From contig JAKSZT010053881.1 in the NCBI GenBank assembly GCA_026826555.1, positions 6,580,502 to 6,644,501 of the forward strand: a stretch of 64,000 bases of DNA. The letters are read 5' to 3'. Source of the DNA: Tolypeutes matacus (lineage: Eukaryota; Chordata; Mammalia; Cingulata; Chlamyphoridae). Below, piece by piece: positions 21,334 to 32,314 of the stretch; within the stretch, counting starts at the first letter, position 1; each line of letters opens with the position of its first letter. The notes below the pieces were generated by a model. It was not told the origin of the DNA, did no database searches, and saw only the letters and a program-made list of their open reading frames with translations. A program made the translations under genes and the position numbers.

Positions 21334-21661
21334 GTAAGAGCACGCAGCAGGTGGGGTTGGCCGAGCAGGTGCGGTTACCTGTCCCTGTCTCACCTGCGTG
21401 CCGGGCCTGCGGTCAAGTGCTGGACGGGAGAGACGAGCCGTGGCTTTGCTGCCCCCTGCCTCCGAGAGTGAGGGAGTAGTACCCCTGAGAGGACCTCTCC
21501 TGGTTGTTGGGGTCTTTGAGGGAAAGAGAAGTAGGTGGCCCCGACGAGGTGGTCCCCCGTTTACCCCAGCAGTCTCAGAGGCTGCAGCTGAATGTGAGTC
21601 CTTAGGGCTGGTGCGGGAAGAGGGGCTCTGGATTTTCAGGCTGGAATCTCTCCATCCGCAG

Positions 21662-21667
21662 GTAAGA
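21662..21667 (+). other. Second strong splice donor; possible alternative first exon
   Basis: CCGCAG followed by GTAAGA is a perfect consensus donor, 328 bp beyond the first. It could end a longer first exon that retains 21,334-21,661, or an exon from a downstream start site inside the island. Confidence 0.45.
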
Positions 21668-22655
21668 ACTCCCCTGAGGGCGTCCACTTTTGGTCGTTCT
21701 CCTTTGCCGGCTGCCCTGGCTCTGTCTGTTGACAACTATTTCATGTCCCTTGGATACTCGTTCGCCTACAATTTGATGGTGGTGGTGGGTGGTTTTTTTT
21801 TTTTATTGTTGTTGTTGTTGTTTGAGGGAGAAGGGGCCAGTTGATACCCATTTAAAAGAGAAGCTCAGAAGAGTTTACTCTCCCGGGGCTGCAGTTGAGC
21901 AGGTTCTGAGAGATCAGAAGAGAGGAGACTCGGTCTTGGCTCGTTACTCTGTGTCCTCAACTGACTTCTCAAAGTCCATAGGTTGCCTTTAGTCAGATGA
22001 CATTTGTGAGTTTTCTTTGTGGTCAGAAAGAAAAAGATTCCCTCCCACCCCTCACCCCCAAAAGGGACAATCCTATATTTAAAAAAATAATAAACATAAC
22101 TATACCTTAACTTCCTCGAATAAATTTACCTTGTCTAAACTTTTTTAAAAATACTCTGTAAAATATATCAGTAGGAAAAATTTAAATTATAAATGTGTAA
22201 CAAATTTAAAATAGCATTTTGTTCTGTACTTTCTAGGAGGATATTAGATGTTATGTGTCTTTATCAGATTGTGCCTTCTCCTAAACCTAAGTGTAGGATA
22301 GAAGCACACAAAAGAAATCAAACAGTAGTATAATTATTGAACAATTCCAATATCCTGGACATGTTCAGATTACACCTCCAGAACCCCAGATTCTCTTTGT
22401 AGATGCCAAGGTGATCTTCTTTTGCCCTTGGCTTTCTAGTCAGCAGATCCACTCTTGAAGAGAATAAAAAATGACAGGTAATCTCCTAGGTAACCGGACT
22501 TGTGTGATTTAAGAATATAAGCCTTAACATGTATGACTTTTCTCAGCTAAAAAGAGGACAGCTAGCTCAGGCAGTGAAGGGGGGCAGAGTTGACACTGAG
22601 TGCACAATTGAATCTCAGCACTTTTCTTATATCTACAATCAAAAAAAGTTTTTTT
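21668..22655. other. Start of putative intron 1, no gene seen
   Basis: CpG density falls off. A T run and a GTT triplet tract lie at 21,791-21,821. Nothing else is recognised. Confidence 0.5.
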
Positions 22656-22659
22656 TTTC

Positions 22660-22660
<1 letters not shown>

Positions 22661-22692
<32 letters not shown>
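22661..22692. repeat. (TA)n microsatellite
   Basis: About 15 alternating TA units. Confidence 0.95.
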
Positions 22693-22696
<4 letters not shown>

Positions 22697-22743
22697 GCCT
22701 ACATATAAATTAACTTTACCATTCTTTAAAGCCAGTTCAGGGA

Positions 22744-22935
22744 GTGGATGTGGGTGGCTCAAGCAGCTGAGCACCTGCTTCCCACATTGGAGGTCCTGGG
22801 TTTGGTTCCGGTGCCTTCTAAAAAACAACAAGCAAAACAGAAAAACCAACTCAGGGGAGCCTAGTGGTTGAGCGCTGGCTTCCCACATACAAGGTCTCTG
22901 GTTCAATTCCCGGCCCCAGTACCTCAAAAATAAAA
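22744..22935 (+). mobile_element. Dimeric tRNA-like SINE
   Basis: Unit 1 (22,741-22,820) has head GGAGTGGATGTGGGTGGCTC and B box GGGTTTGGTTCCGG. An A-rich linker (22,818-22,850) joins it to unit 2 (22,855-22,928) with B box CTGGTTCAATTCCCGG. CAGTTCAG flanks the pair (22,734-22,741 and 22,936-22,943). The organisation parallels the 19,293 element, but the linker is A-rich, so two nested insertions are also possible. Confidence 0.8.
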
Positions 22936-22944
22936 CAGTTCAGT

Positions 22945-24595
22945 TTTTCTGCAATTTGGAAAGATGTTCCAATATGCCCAGCCCAATGAGCATATTTTTA
23001 CAGTTTGAGTTTTTTTTCAGATAGTTAAAATTTGCTTTTTTTTTTTAAGACTCTTCCCTGCCCCCCTACCATTCCCCATAACTGTTTCGATCTTCAGAAT
23101 GCAAACACCAACATTGATTTTAATAAAAAACACCCCAATCAATAAAGCTTGAAAAACGTACCAAATACCAAGTTTTTCTTATACTAATCTGTGTAGGTGT
23201 TTTCCTAAAACACTTACCCTGCAGTGACCTGAAATTTGTCATTTTGTTTTGTTTCCTGAGGATGATGAGGGAAAATATTTAGATGATTCTTGCTTTAGTC
23301 AAAGCTTTATTTTTATTTGTATCCAAGTTTTGTTTTTTTTTTGTTTGTTTGTTTGTTTTAATTTCCAAGTCCTGTTTAATAGTATCTGAGTATTTTTACA
23401 TTAACTTTTCTACTAGTCATCCAAACATCACCTGTTTAATCCAATCCCTGATTTTCATTTAATGGCCCTTAAGTTGAATTGCCAAATTTTATTTTTTGTT
23501 TTTCAGTGTCCTTCCAGCATACACTGATATCAATGCATTCTGACCCCATGTTACTCCAGACTTAGTGGAATGGTTTGCATTGCCTTCTAAATAGTATGCC
23601 CCTCAAGCTGTCTTGACTCAGGGAGTACTGCATGCTCCAGCAAACAGTTTAGCTCTGTGGCCACTGGAAAAAAAAAAAAAAAAAAAAAAAGGAATTTGGG
23701 AGACCCAATTATAATGCAGAATTTATTTAACCAATTATAGAATATGTTCTGATTTGTGTTATGTCTGCTTTCACATCACTGCCTTTTCTTTTATTGCTAT
23801 TGCCTACTTTCATTTTATTTCCCATCTGTAGTTTCTATACTCCCTGTGTGCCTTTGTTATAACTTAGTTTTCTCTGGTGTTTAAAATAATGGCTTTGGTA
23901 GGCATAATAACCTATTTTTCTTCTTCTGGATCATTAAGATTGATTTTAAATAACATTAGCCCTAACTCCAATCATTGAACCTCTCTTCTAAGTTCTTATC
24001 ACTACTGTTCATTTAGAAATTGAACAAAGGGTAATAATAAACTCCCTGTTCTATGACTTCCTTTCACTTAGGATTCTCCTCAATTCCAAGCACAATTTAA
24101 ATTCACTCCATCAATGCTATTGTGAACCCACATGAAGGAAATTAATAAAAAAGAGTGTAGAGCTTTAACCTTGACCTTTCCTTTTTGCCTTTTTGACCTT
24201 CATGCTGTCTTTGATTTGGGTCACATGGTTCTGCTTATCCCTTTCCAGGCTGTGCATCTTTGAACTTCATCTCCTGCTTCTTCAATTTCATAGTGCCCTG
24301 TAACTCTTTCTTCTTCTCTGTCTCATCCTGTGGCCATTTTCCAGGGCTCCATTCTGTAATGCCCACTCTGGCCAACAGCATCTTTCATAGGAGCTGTCAG
24401 CTGTACAGTTTGCACTTCTCTTCAAATTCCAGCTCCACACAGGTACTGTTGACTAGCATATTCCTTTTGATTCTTTCTCAGGTGTGCAGATTTGAAAGCT
24501 TATTCAAACCCTTTCCTCTGTCAAATTACTTGTCAGCATTTTGAAACCCTCACCCAAACCTATTGCAAATTTCAAGAGGTCTTTAGACTTTTACC
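22945..24595. other. Intronic DNA, mostly unique
   Basis: Contains T and GTTT runs (23,330-23,360) and a 23-A run at 23,668-23,690 that may end an unrecognised plus-strand retroposed sequence. A pyrimidine-rich patch lies at 24,170-24,540. No exon recognised. Confidence 0.45.
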
Positions 24596-24597
24596 TA

Positions 24598-24680
24598 AAA
24601 GCACGGACTTTGCAGACTGTTGGGCCTGGGTTTGAACCTGTGCCATGACTTTGGATGAGTTACTGGATTAGTTAAGATTA
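24598..24680 (+). repeat. MIR relic
   Basis: CACGGACTTTGCAGACTGTT, GGGCCTGGGTTTGAACCTG and ACTTTGGATGAGTTACTGG follow the MIR 5' core. Confidence 0.65.
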
Positions 24681-25230
24681 TCTACCAGTTATACCAACCT
24701 CAAAGAACAATGGCTTAAGCCAAATGATGTTGTTTCTCTCTCAAATTAAAAAAAAAAAAAAGTTTATAGAGAGACAGTCCAGGGCTGGTATGATGTTCCC
24801 ACAGTCTTCTGAGATCTAGACCGGTTCCCTCTTTTGGAGCTGCCATACATAGGTGAAGCCTTCAACCTAATGGGCCAAGATGGAGCTTCAGCCAACACGG
24901 AGCTTCAGCCAACACATGCATGTTGTAAGTAGCAGGAAGGAAGGGACGGGAAGAAGAGTGAGAAAGAGGTAAGAGGTAAGAGCCCATGGCCTCTTTAGGA
25001 AATGTCTTGGAAGCTGTCATATACTTCCTGTTACATTTCATTGGCCAGACCTTAGGGATATGGCCTCACCAAGCTGCAGCAGAGCCCGGGAACATTGTCC
25101 TGATTCCACGCAGCCTTGTACCTAGCTGAAAAAAAAAAAAATGGGTAGGGGGTTCCCATCCTGGTGCAGAAGTAGGGACTTTGGGGTAGCCAAACACCAC
25201 AGTTAATCTAAACCTCTTTTTTTCTTAACT
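24681..25230. repeat. Unclassified old repeat-like stretch
   Basis: ATTGGCCAGACCTTAGGGATATGGCC and neighbouring phrases resemble a common old mammalian repeat I cannot name with confidence. It holds A runs at 24,749-24,761 and 25,129-25,141 and an exact 17-bp tandem duplication (24,882-24,898 and 24,899-24,915). Confidence 0.4.
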
Positions 25231-25574
25231 GGTATCACCTATCTCACAGGATTCTTAGGGTTAAAAGAAATATATATAAAGCACTCAACATTATCTGGCA
25301 TAAAACAAGCCAACAGTAAGTGCTAATTCTCACTCTTCCTTGTATCTGTTTCATGAATTGTTTAGTTTCCCTTCTTTCATATGATTGGCCTCCAAATCCT
25401 ATTTTATAGACTTTGGAATTTGCCCCAAATGGTGACACCAGTCTGTTGTCTTGTACCTTTTCATGGGAGAGAGATGGAGTATTTGAGTGGCAGGGAACAA
25501 CACATTATTGCTCAAAATCAGCATTTATTTCTTAGCTTAAATCAAAGCTTAGATAAAACAACAACAAAACATGG

Positions 25575-25795
25575 CTCTTAGAATCAAATAGATCTGGATA
25601 CGAATCCAGAATCTACCACTTACTCAGAACACAACCTCAGCCTCTCTCAGCCTCTATTTTCTGTAAACTGGGAATAATAATCGGGTATGTGGATTAAATG
25701 AAATAATGTATATGTGTGTGTGTATGTGTGTATTTATATATAAAGTGCTTAATAATGTGCCTGATACATTAAGCAATAGCTTTTCTCTCTCCTTT
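25575..25795 (+). repeat. MIR relic with an internal (TG)n patch
   Basis: AATCTACCACTTACTCAGAA, CAGCCTCTATTTTCTGTAAAC, GGGAATAATAATCGGGTATG and GTGCTTAATAATGTGCCTGA follow the MIR core. TG-rich sequence lies at 25,709-25,732. Confidence 0.75.
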
Positions 25796-25952
25796 TTAAA
25801 AATTTGTCTAATTCTGGATGAACTTTTTTGGAAATGAACTCTTATTCTGTTAAAAAAAAAATGTTTTAAATTTGGACATCCCACACATATACAAATGAGT
25901 GTTGTTAATCTTTAGTAAAACTTTTTGAAAATTATCTCAAATCAATTGGCTG

Positions 25953-26398
25953 TGTATTAGTCAGGGTTCTCTAGGGAAACACGAACTGACAGGAGCTATC
26001 TGTAAATAGTATGAGATTTTATTAAATTCTCTCACACAACCATGGGGATGCACAAATCCAAATTTCACAGGGCAGGCTGCAAACCAGGGGCTCCGATAAA
26101 GATCCTTGATGAGTTCCTAGGAGTCGCTGGCTGTCCGAAGTAAAGATGGGAATTCTCTCCTTGAAGGCTGAATTCTCTCACTTCCCCTTTTAAGGCCTCC
26201 AGCCAATTGGATGAGACATCACTCATTGCTGATGGCAATCTTAGCTGATTGTAGATGTAATCAGCTATCTATGCAATCAACTCACTGATGCTTAAAGTCC
26301 ATGAAATGCCCTCTTATTACATTTAGCCTAATGCTTGCCTGACCAAACAACTGGGCACCGTTACCTTGCCAAGTTGACACAGTAGCCTAACCATCATA
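25953..26398 (-). mobile_element. Solo LTR of ERV-L class (MLT2-like)
   Basis: The plus strand begins TGTATTAGTCAGGGTTCTCT and ends CCAAGTTGACACAGTAGCCT ... AACCATCATA, the reverse of the 7,960-8,354 element family. It includes GCCAATTGGATGAGACATCA and ACAACTGGGCACCGTTACC. Flanks GGCTG (25,948-25,952) and GGTTG (26,399-26,403) fit a 5-bp duplication with one change. Confidence 0.85.
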
Positions 26399-26574
26399 GG
26401 TTGTATATTTATAACCCAAAAAGCAGTGATATCTTTTCCTGTCTCTTTTGATCAAAAAACATAATAGCTCAGCCTGATGATTTACCTTCTTCAGTCCTAA
26501 TTTAAATAATTTTTAACTGTTCCACTCTGAGAAGCTGAAACATTTTCACCATTAAGTATATGGTGTAGTATTTA

Positions 26575-26665
26575 TTTTTACAGCATCTATTTATTAAGTA
26601 CCTACTGTGTGACAGGCCCTGTGCTAGGTCCTGGGGATACAACAGTTATTAGGAAAGGGATATAC
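26575..26665 (+). repeat. Ancient interspersed repeat relic
   Basis: CTATTTATTAAGTACCTACT, GTGTGACAGGCCCTGTGCTA and GGTCCTGGGGATACAACAG match the same ancient consensus as 12,715-12,850. Confidence 0.6.
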
Positions 26666-27010
26666 ACCTGCTGTGAAACAAATGCCCTGTTGTGGGAGGT
26701 TGCATGGGAAGCTTAGGGGGAAAAAGTTGGTGATGTGGCTGAAGTAAAGAGGAGTATGGCTTGAGATGAGCTCAGACATATATTCCTACTTGTATAAGTA
26801 GGAATAAGAAAGTACCACAGGTTTCCAAAACCACTCCAAAAGAGGTGTTTCACAATGTTTGGAGCAGTCTGAAATAAGTATATAACTCCTCAATGTGATA
26901 CTCTGAAAGGGACTGTATTAATCCAGGAATAATTTAATTCTTTTTTTGTTTGTTTGTTTGTTTGTTTTTACAATTGATTTATGCTATACTGGCAGTCTAA
27001 ATACAGATAC
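26666..27010. other. Unique DNA with a perfect hairpin
   Basis: Contains an 11-bp perfect inverted repeat (26,781-26,791 with 26,796-26,806, 4-base loop) and a (GTTT)n tract at 26,946-26,968. No gene seen. Confidence 0.5.
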
Positions 27011-27520
27011 TTTTTTTTTTTTTTTTTTTTTTTGATATACCAAGCAGATGTAGTCTGAGAAAGTTGGCTGTGAAGTGGGATTCTTTTCAGAAAGAGTCAG
27101 GGCTTCGATCTGCATGACCCTTAGCAAGATGGAATTTGAAGCTGTTTGGCTGAATAGGGGCCATGTGAAAGACCCTTGGAAGAAAAGGTAGCCTGTAGAG
27201 TAGCAATGGAAAATGACCACAGGAAGGGAGACCAGGGCAGTTCGTTCCAGAGGGATGGCTGGACTTCTTTGCCTGGGATGGCCTTTCTCACAGTCCCTGT
27301 GAGGTCCACAGGGTCAGTGGGCAGCCCCAATATCCAGCCCCTCCATGGCTTTCAGGTTTGGAAAACAGGAATCCAGCTTGGTACTTTGGCAGTGGGGTTC
27401 CACTTCTCATTGCCCTGACCAGCTGAGCTATTGGGGGCACCTGTGAGGAAATGTTGCCTCTTTGAGCCCTGAAACAGCCTTGGAGGGGTGCCGGGGAGGC
27501 TCTACCTCTGCATAACATGG
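27011..27520. other. T23 run followed by a GC-richer unidentified segment
   Basis: Twenty-three T (27,011-27,033) precede about 480 bp richer in G+C than the surrounding intron. Overlapping frames on both strands (69-80 codons) have no recognisable domain. It might be a minus-oriented processed transcript or a conserved regulatory element. I cannot tell which. Confidence 0.3.
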
Positions 27521-27524
27521 TATG

Positions 27525-27975
27525 GCATGACAGCCTCTAGGAGCAGAGCCCCAGCCATTGGACTGCAGGTTTTGTTTTGTTTGTTTTGTTTTTTGTTTGT
27601 TTGTTTTGGCTCCAAGTGGATATATTTAAGGTGAATTCTGTTCATCTAAAGATTTTTTAAGCCCATCTCTCTAGGCAAAACTAAATGAGTTTGTTCCTGG
27701 CCCATGTTAGAAATAGGCAGTCCTCAGCCGAGCAAAAACCTGTCTTCCAATGCATTTATGAGTCATTCTGCAGTTTCTTGGAGACATAATGTCAAGCACG
27801 GTGGTCAGGTTCACAGGCATACTGCAAGAGAGTCCATGCTCTACCAGGCCTGCCCTAGGGTGCCTGAAATCTTTCACCTTCACCCTACCAGGAATACCTT
27901 TGTAACTTGGACTTCTTGCTTCCCATTTGTATTTGGAATTCCGTCCTCCGTGGCCCAGTAAGCCCATTCCCACCC
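27525..27975. other. Unique DNA, no gene seen
   Basis: TTTG/GTTTT-rich patch at 27,567-27,608; otherwise nothing recognised. Confidence 0.45.
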
Positions 27976-27979
27976 TTGG

Positions 27980-28275
27980 GGCTTCTCAATTGCACTTATG
28001 TCTGCTTAAAATGCTGTCTTATGAATTTGCATGACTCCTTGCTCATCATCAAAAAATCAGCTCCAATGTGACCTCCTCAGACATACCCATCCTGACCACC
28101 TTAGCTAAAGTACCCCAACCCCCCCCACTCCTGTCCCCAGCATACTCTTTCATATTACCTTGGTTTATTGTTTGCTTGCATATGTTCTCTTTCTCCTACC
28201 CCATCAGAATATAAGTTGTGTGAAAACGAAGACCTTGTCTCTCTTGTTTACTTGCTTTTGGGCCTGGCATGTAAC
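27980..28275 (+). repeat. L2 LINE relic, 3' region
   Basis: CAGCTCCAATGTGACCTCCT, CATCCTGACCACCTTAGCTA, ATTGTTTGCTTGC and GAATATAAGTTGTGTGAAAA follow the L2 3' consensus in order. Confidence 0.8.
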
Positions 28276-28559
28276 GTCACCTTCCTCAAACTGCTGCATG
28301 TGATTTTGGGCAAATAATTTTATCTCTTTGAGCTTATACCTGTGCCACCCATCTCATAGAACAAAAAAACAGAGCTAGAGTTAGTGAACTGAAGATATTT
28401 TCTCTTCCCCAAAACTCACTTGTTCATCTTTATATTCCATATTTTGACAAACAGCAGTACTATTTACCCAATTATATAACCCAGAGAAACCTAGAACTCA
28501 TTCTGGGCTTCTTTTTGCTTCAATTCCCACTATACAACTCTTTGTGCAATTAGTAACCA

Positions 28560-29335
28560 ATTTCTCTAGGTGCTGTATCCTTCAATTTCTTCCCCTTAGC
28601 CCCCTTCCTCTCCAGCCCCTTTACTGCCTTGAGTTTTTTCCAGGACCACTGCTAATGGTCTTCTAACCTAACCTGCCAAATTTGTCCTGTACCCTGCCAG
28701 AAAAGAAATCTTTCTAAAAGGCAAACCTCATGCCCTCACTGCCTGGTTGAATAATCCATTAATGGCTCCCTTTGCCACAGGACCAAGTCCAAACACCTTG
28801 GTGTGCCATACGATCAAGTCTTCCTTTATCTGGCTTCCACAACTCTCCAGCTTCACCTTTTGCCACTTTTCTAAACCTGTAATGTGTGTACCATGGCCAT
28901 AGTACACAAATTCACACATCCCAACACCAGCTGCTCTAAACTATTTGCAGTCCAGGAAGGGAGTACTAGCTACCAGGTGGCTTCGGTCCATGTCTTTGTT
29001 CATTCCCTTTATCTGGGATGTTCTTATCCTCTTGACAAATACCTGCCCATCTTTCAAGACTCAGTTCAAGCATACCTATTCTGAAAGACCATTCCTTGCC
29101 TCTGCCTACCACCCCCAAGAGACCGTCACCCCCTCCTCTGTGCTGCTTCTGAGCCCTGTACACCTTTCCTAGGACCTATGACATATAACAGCTCTGCCTC
29201 CCCATAGGTGCTCTTTCATGGTAAAGAATGTGTTTTGTTCCTCTCCTGGGCTTCTCGGGCCAGCCATCATACCTGGCATATCATGGGCACACAATAAATG
29301 GATAACTGGGAGAGAATTAGTGAATAAAATTCAGC
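28560..29335 (+). repeat. L2 LINE relic, long segment
   Basis: Ordered L2 phrases: AGAAATCTTTCTAAAAGGCA, CCATTAATGGCTCCCTTTGC, GACCAAGTCCAAACACCTTG, ATCTGGCTTCCACAACTCT, TATCTGGGATGTTCTTATCC, AAGACTCAGTTCAAGCATAC, then the TGGCATATCATGGGCACACAATAAAT end. No open frame remains. Confidence 0.85.
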
Positions 29336-29339
29336 ATAC

Positions 29340-29865
29340 TTATTACCTAGTCCAGAACTTCATTTCAATAACATACTTTTGACTAGTATTTGACTGACTC
29401 ATAATTCAAAGAGGATAGCCTTGACAAAAGCAGGAAGGTACTTACATATGTTATTAATAGATATTAGTTGAATGGCCAACATAATTAGTCAACAAACTCG
29501 TGTTCATTGAGTATTCAATGTGTACAGATTTCTAGATTTGGCAACTTGTTGGGATGCTTGAGACAGATTTTGCACTTTTGCCAAATAACTCTGACTTTGT
29601 CTTTCTTTTAGGAGTCAAAATTTTAGATGGTTGGCACAGGCTGTTGGTTTACAAGTAGTTTAGAGCATTGCCCCTGAACATTTTTCAAGTATCCACTAAA
29701 AGAATTTTGAAAATCTGTGTGCTCTCCTCATACATTTTTAATTAATATATAAAATTTTATCATAATTTTAAATTGTTACAAAAAATGACATTTCTGATAT
29801 GGATTTTTTTTTACTCTCTTAAATGTGCCCAATGGAAACTAAAACCAAAATGATTTAATATTCAT
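29340..29865. other. Unique AT-rich DNA
   Basis: A pyrimidine tract plus TTTTAG at 29,597-29,611 resembles a splice acceptor, but no open frame of note follows. Nothing else is recognised. Confidence 0.4.
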
Positions 29866-29873
29866 TGTTATCC

Positions 29874-30064
29874 TTTTTTTTTTTTTTTTTTTTTAAGATT
29901 TTATTTATTTATTCATCCATCCCCCCCTTGCTGCTCGTGCTCGCTGGGTCAGCCAACCACGCCATGCGGGCGGGCCTGCCTTCACCAGGAGGCCCCGGGA
30001 ACCGAACCCAGGGCCTCCCACATGGCAAACGGGAGCCCCACTGATTGAGCCACAGCCGCTTCCC
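29874..30064 (-). mobile_element. DAS-type SINE
   Basis: Well-preserved minus-strand copy: head GGGAAGCGGCTGTGGCTCAA, B box GGGTTCGGTTCCCGG, body TCCTGGTGAAGGCAGGCCCG, then the A tail. TTGTTATCC flanks it (29,865-29,873 and 30,065-30,073). Still CpG-rich, so relatively young. Confidence 0.93.
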
Positions 30065-30074
30065 TTGTTATCCA

Positions 30075-31645
30075 TTTTTGAAACACATGAACAAGCTCCT
30101 CATTTGTTTCATTGATTACATTATTATAATGTGACTCATGCACTATATCTATATTTATTTCTCTAAAAAGTTCTTGTGACAGTAAGGCCCTATATATTAA
30201 GTAAAATTTCATTTGGGTTGAATTCTGATTTTTACTAATTCACAATTGATCAAAACAGAAAATATACATTTTGATGGATAATTATTAAACAGAAGTAAAC
30301 ATCTCTTAATGAGATGCATGGGGTTTAAAAACTAGTTAATTCATAAGTAAATATGATTGCTAGAATAAAATAGGCTTCATAATCAAATCAAGTGTTCCTT
30401 TTTAAATATGAGTGCTTAAGAAATCTTGCCACAAGAAATGGACGGCAATGAAGAGGGGGTATAATTCTACTCTATTTTTTAAAACTCCCATATTAATGTG
30501 CTAATAATTAGTGATTGGTCACAACTGATTTTCAGTGTTCTGTTGCCTGACAACTTGATTAGGTCCACCTCCAATGTTGTTCAAAACAAAGAAATGGAAA
30601 CTTTCCCCTGACTTCCAAAAGGATTTGTTTCTCATCACGAAAACCATCACTTTCTCAACATCTGCTACAACAGGTATTTCAAAATGGCCCTCTGCTTAGG
30701 TCAATGTACCATAAGCAGACTCCTGAGCAGTGAGATACTTGTTTTTTTGTAATGTGGGAGAAGGATGACTTTGAAAAGGGAAGAGAAAGAGGATGGCTAG
30801 AAAGAACCAGCAAGAAGTCAGGTGCTTTGTAGCTGATACTTGTAGGAAAGAGTTGGTTTACAATTTGGAAATATATTCCACTGAACCACACCCCCCCCCT
30901 TGAGAAAAAAAGACCCCCAAACTCATACCCCGGTCTGAAAAACGCTGGTTTGGTGCTAAATCAGTTGTAAGGGAAAAGACCATGGCCTCCAATTTAAAGA
31001 TTCCCTCATGAGAGGCAGAGTCATTTAATAGGAACAGAACATAGTTAGTGCATAGCACCCTTTTAATTATACCCAGGGAAAACTAATTTAATACCAAAGT
31101 GATTTAATCCCAAGTAACATCCGTTTTTAAAACACATGAACGAACTCTTCTGGAACTGTGTGAAATTGTATATATATATTCTTTATACCCATTGTTAGGC
31201 TAGATACAAAATGAATGGCACCAAACTGAAAGTCAACTGGGTAAGTGGGTGACTGGTTTCTAAGAACAAATATTAATCCCACTGAAAAAAATTGCTTAAG
31301 CATTTTATCAAGAATGCATAATTGCAAACTACAAAAAGGTGTGGCCCAATGCTAAATTGGGGCCATTTTTTCTTCACAGTGTAATGCAGTCTGAAGGGAG
31401 AGTGGTTGAGGACAGTTTGGAGTTGGACCAGGCTGCTGACCTGTTGAGCAGGGAGCCTTTATTGGGGTGCTCTGGTCCTGCATGAAAGGACACTGTGTAG
31501 CTGCCCCCTGCTGTCTTGCCTTCTCCCAACAGCTTACAATTAATTTCTCCTGAAGCACTCTGCAGGAACCCCTACCACATCACTTATTGTGATGTACATC
31601 TGTATGTCTCTTCTAACATACTAAAATGCTTTAATATCCACATTT
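30075..31645. other. Unique AT-rich DNA, no gene seen
   Basis: A run of nine C lies at about 30,890-30,898 and a short TA run at 31,169-31,179. No exon or repeat recognised. Confidence 0.5.
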
Positions 31646-31649
31646 ATTC

Positions 31650-31800
31650 CCCAGATGACCTGCAGTGATGGGTTAGTATTATCCCCATTACACAAATGTG
31701 GAAACTGAGTTTCTAAGGGGTTAAGTGGCTTGTCTGAGTAAACTCCACATGTTAGCTGTAGATCTGGCACTTGAATCCTGATAGTGACTTTTTCTACAAC
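31650..31800 (+). repeat. MIR/L2-class relic
   Basis: TATCCCCATTACACAAATGT, GGAAACTGAGTTTCTAAGGG, GTTAAGTGGCTTGTCTGAG and TGGCACTTGAATCCTGATAG follow the ancient core. Confidence 0.65.
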
Positions 31801-32029
31801 GTAGTACCTGGCTTCTTTTCAGAGATGTATTTTATAAAAGACTCCAAGGATTGCAAAATTTGCCTGAAAATATTAGTAAGAAGACGAAATGAGCTATATA
31901 AGCTCGCGATTGTTTAATAAAGTTCATGGCTCATAGCAGGGCTTCAGATTTTTTAAAAATAAAAATAACTTAGTTGAGTTTTTCTTCTACCATGCTTCAT
32001 TATATGAATTTTAAAAATTAATTCTTTCA

Positions 32030-32310
32030 TCTTAGTCTTTGAGCATTTAATATGTGCCAGGCATCATGCCAGGCACTTTAAATATATCCAGCAATGAACA
32101 AAACAGAAAAAGACCCTCATGAAGTATACATACTAGAGGAGAGAAGATAGACAATAAACAAATACAAGAAAAAAATGTTATGTAATAAGTGCTAGGAAGA
32201 AAAATACAGCAGGGTGAAGGGCTAGAGAATGGTTGGTGGTGGGGTTATGTGAGATGGTCAGGGATGGCTTCCCTTGGGTGGGAACTTTTGAGAAGACCTG
32301 AATATTACAC
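32030..32310 (+). repeat. Ancient interspersed repeat relic
   Basis: GAGCATTTAATATGTGCCAG, AATGAACAAAACAGAAAAAG, AGACAATAAACAAATACAAG, GTAATAAGTGCTAGGAAGAA and GGGATGGCTTCCCTTGGGTG appear in the order of a widespread old mammalian repeat. Family not assigned. Confidence 0.65.
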
Positions 32311-32314
32311 AAAC

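Larger units (their letters stand above)
20540..21480. promoter_or_regulatory. CpG island
   Basis: An abrupt change from AT-rich flanks to strongly G+C-rich sequence with frequent CpG, most dense at 20,700-21,300. In mammals such islands mark constitutively unmethylated promoters. It contains the only clear promoter-like architecture in the window: CCAAT box, AP-1 site, (CCG)n tract, G-quadruplex-capable runs and a downstream splice donor. Nothing excludes divergent transcription to the left as well. Confidence 0.92.

Noticed and set aside
21088..21735. 215-codon minus-strand frame over the CpG island
   Set aside because: Low-stop GC-rich sequence gives long chance frames. The translation is Arg/Pro/Ala-rich, without domains, and antisense to the better supported exon.
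23520..23690. Possible retroposed transcript ending in the A23 run
   Set aside because: The upstream sequence is unrecognised and no target duplication is visible, so the A run may be simple low-complexity DNA.
29597..29660. Pyrimidine tract plus TTTTAG resembling a splice acceptor
   Set aside because: No open frame, donor or recognisable exon follows; such sites are frequent by chance.
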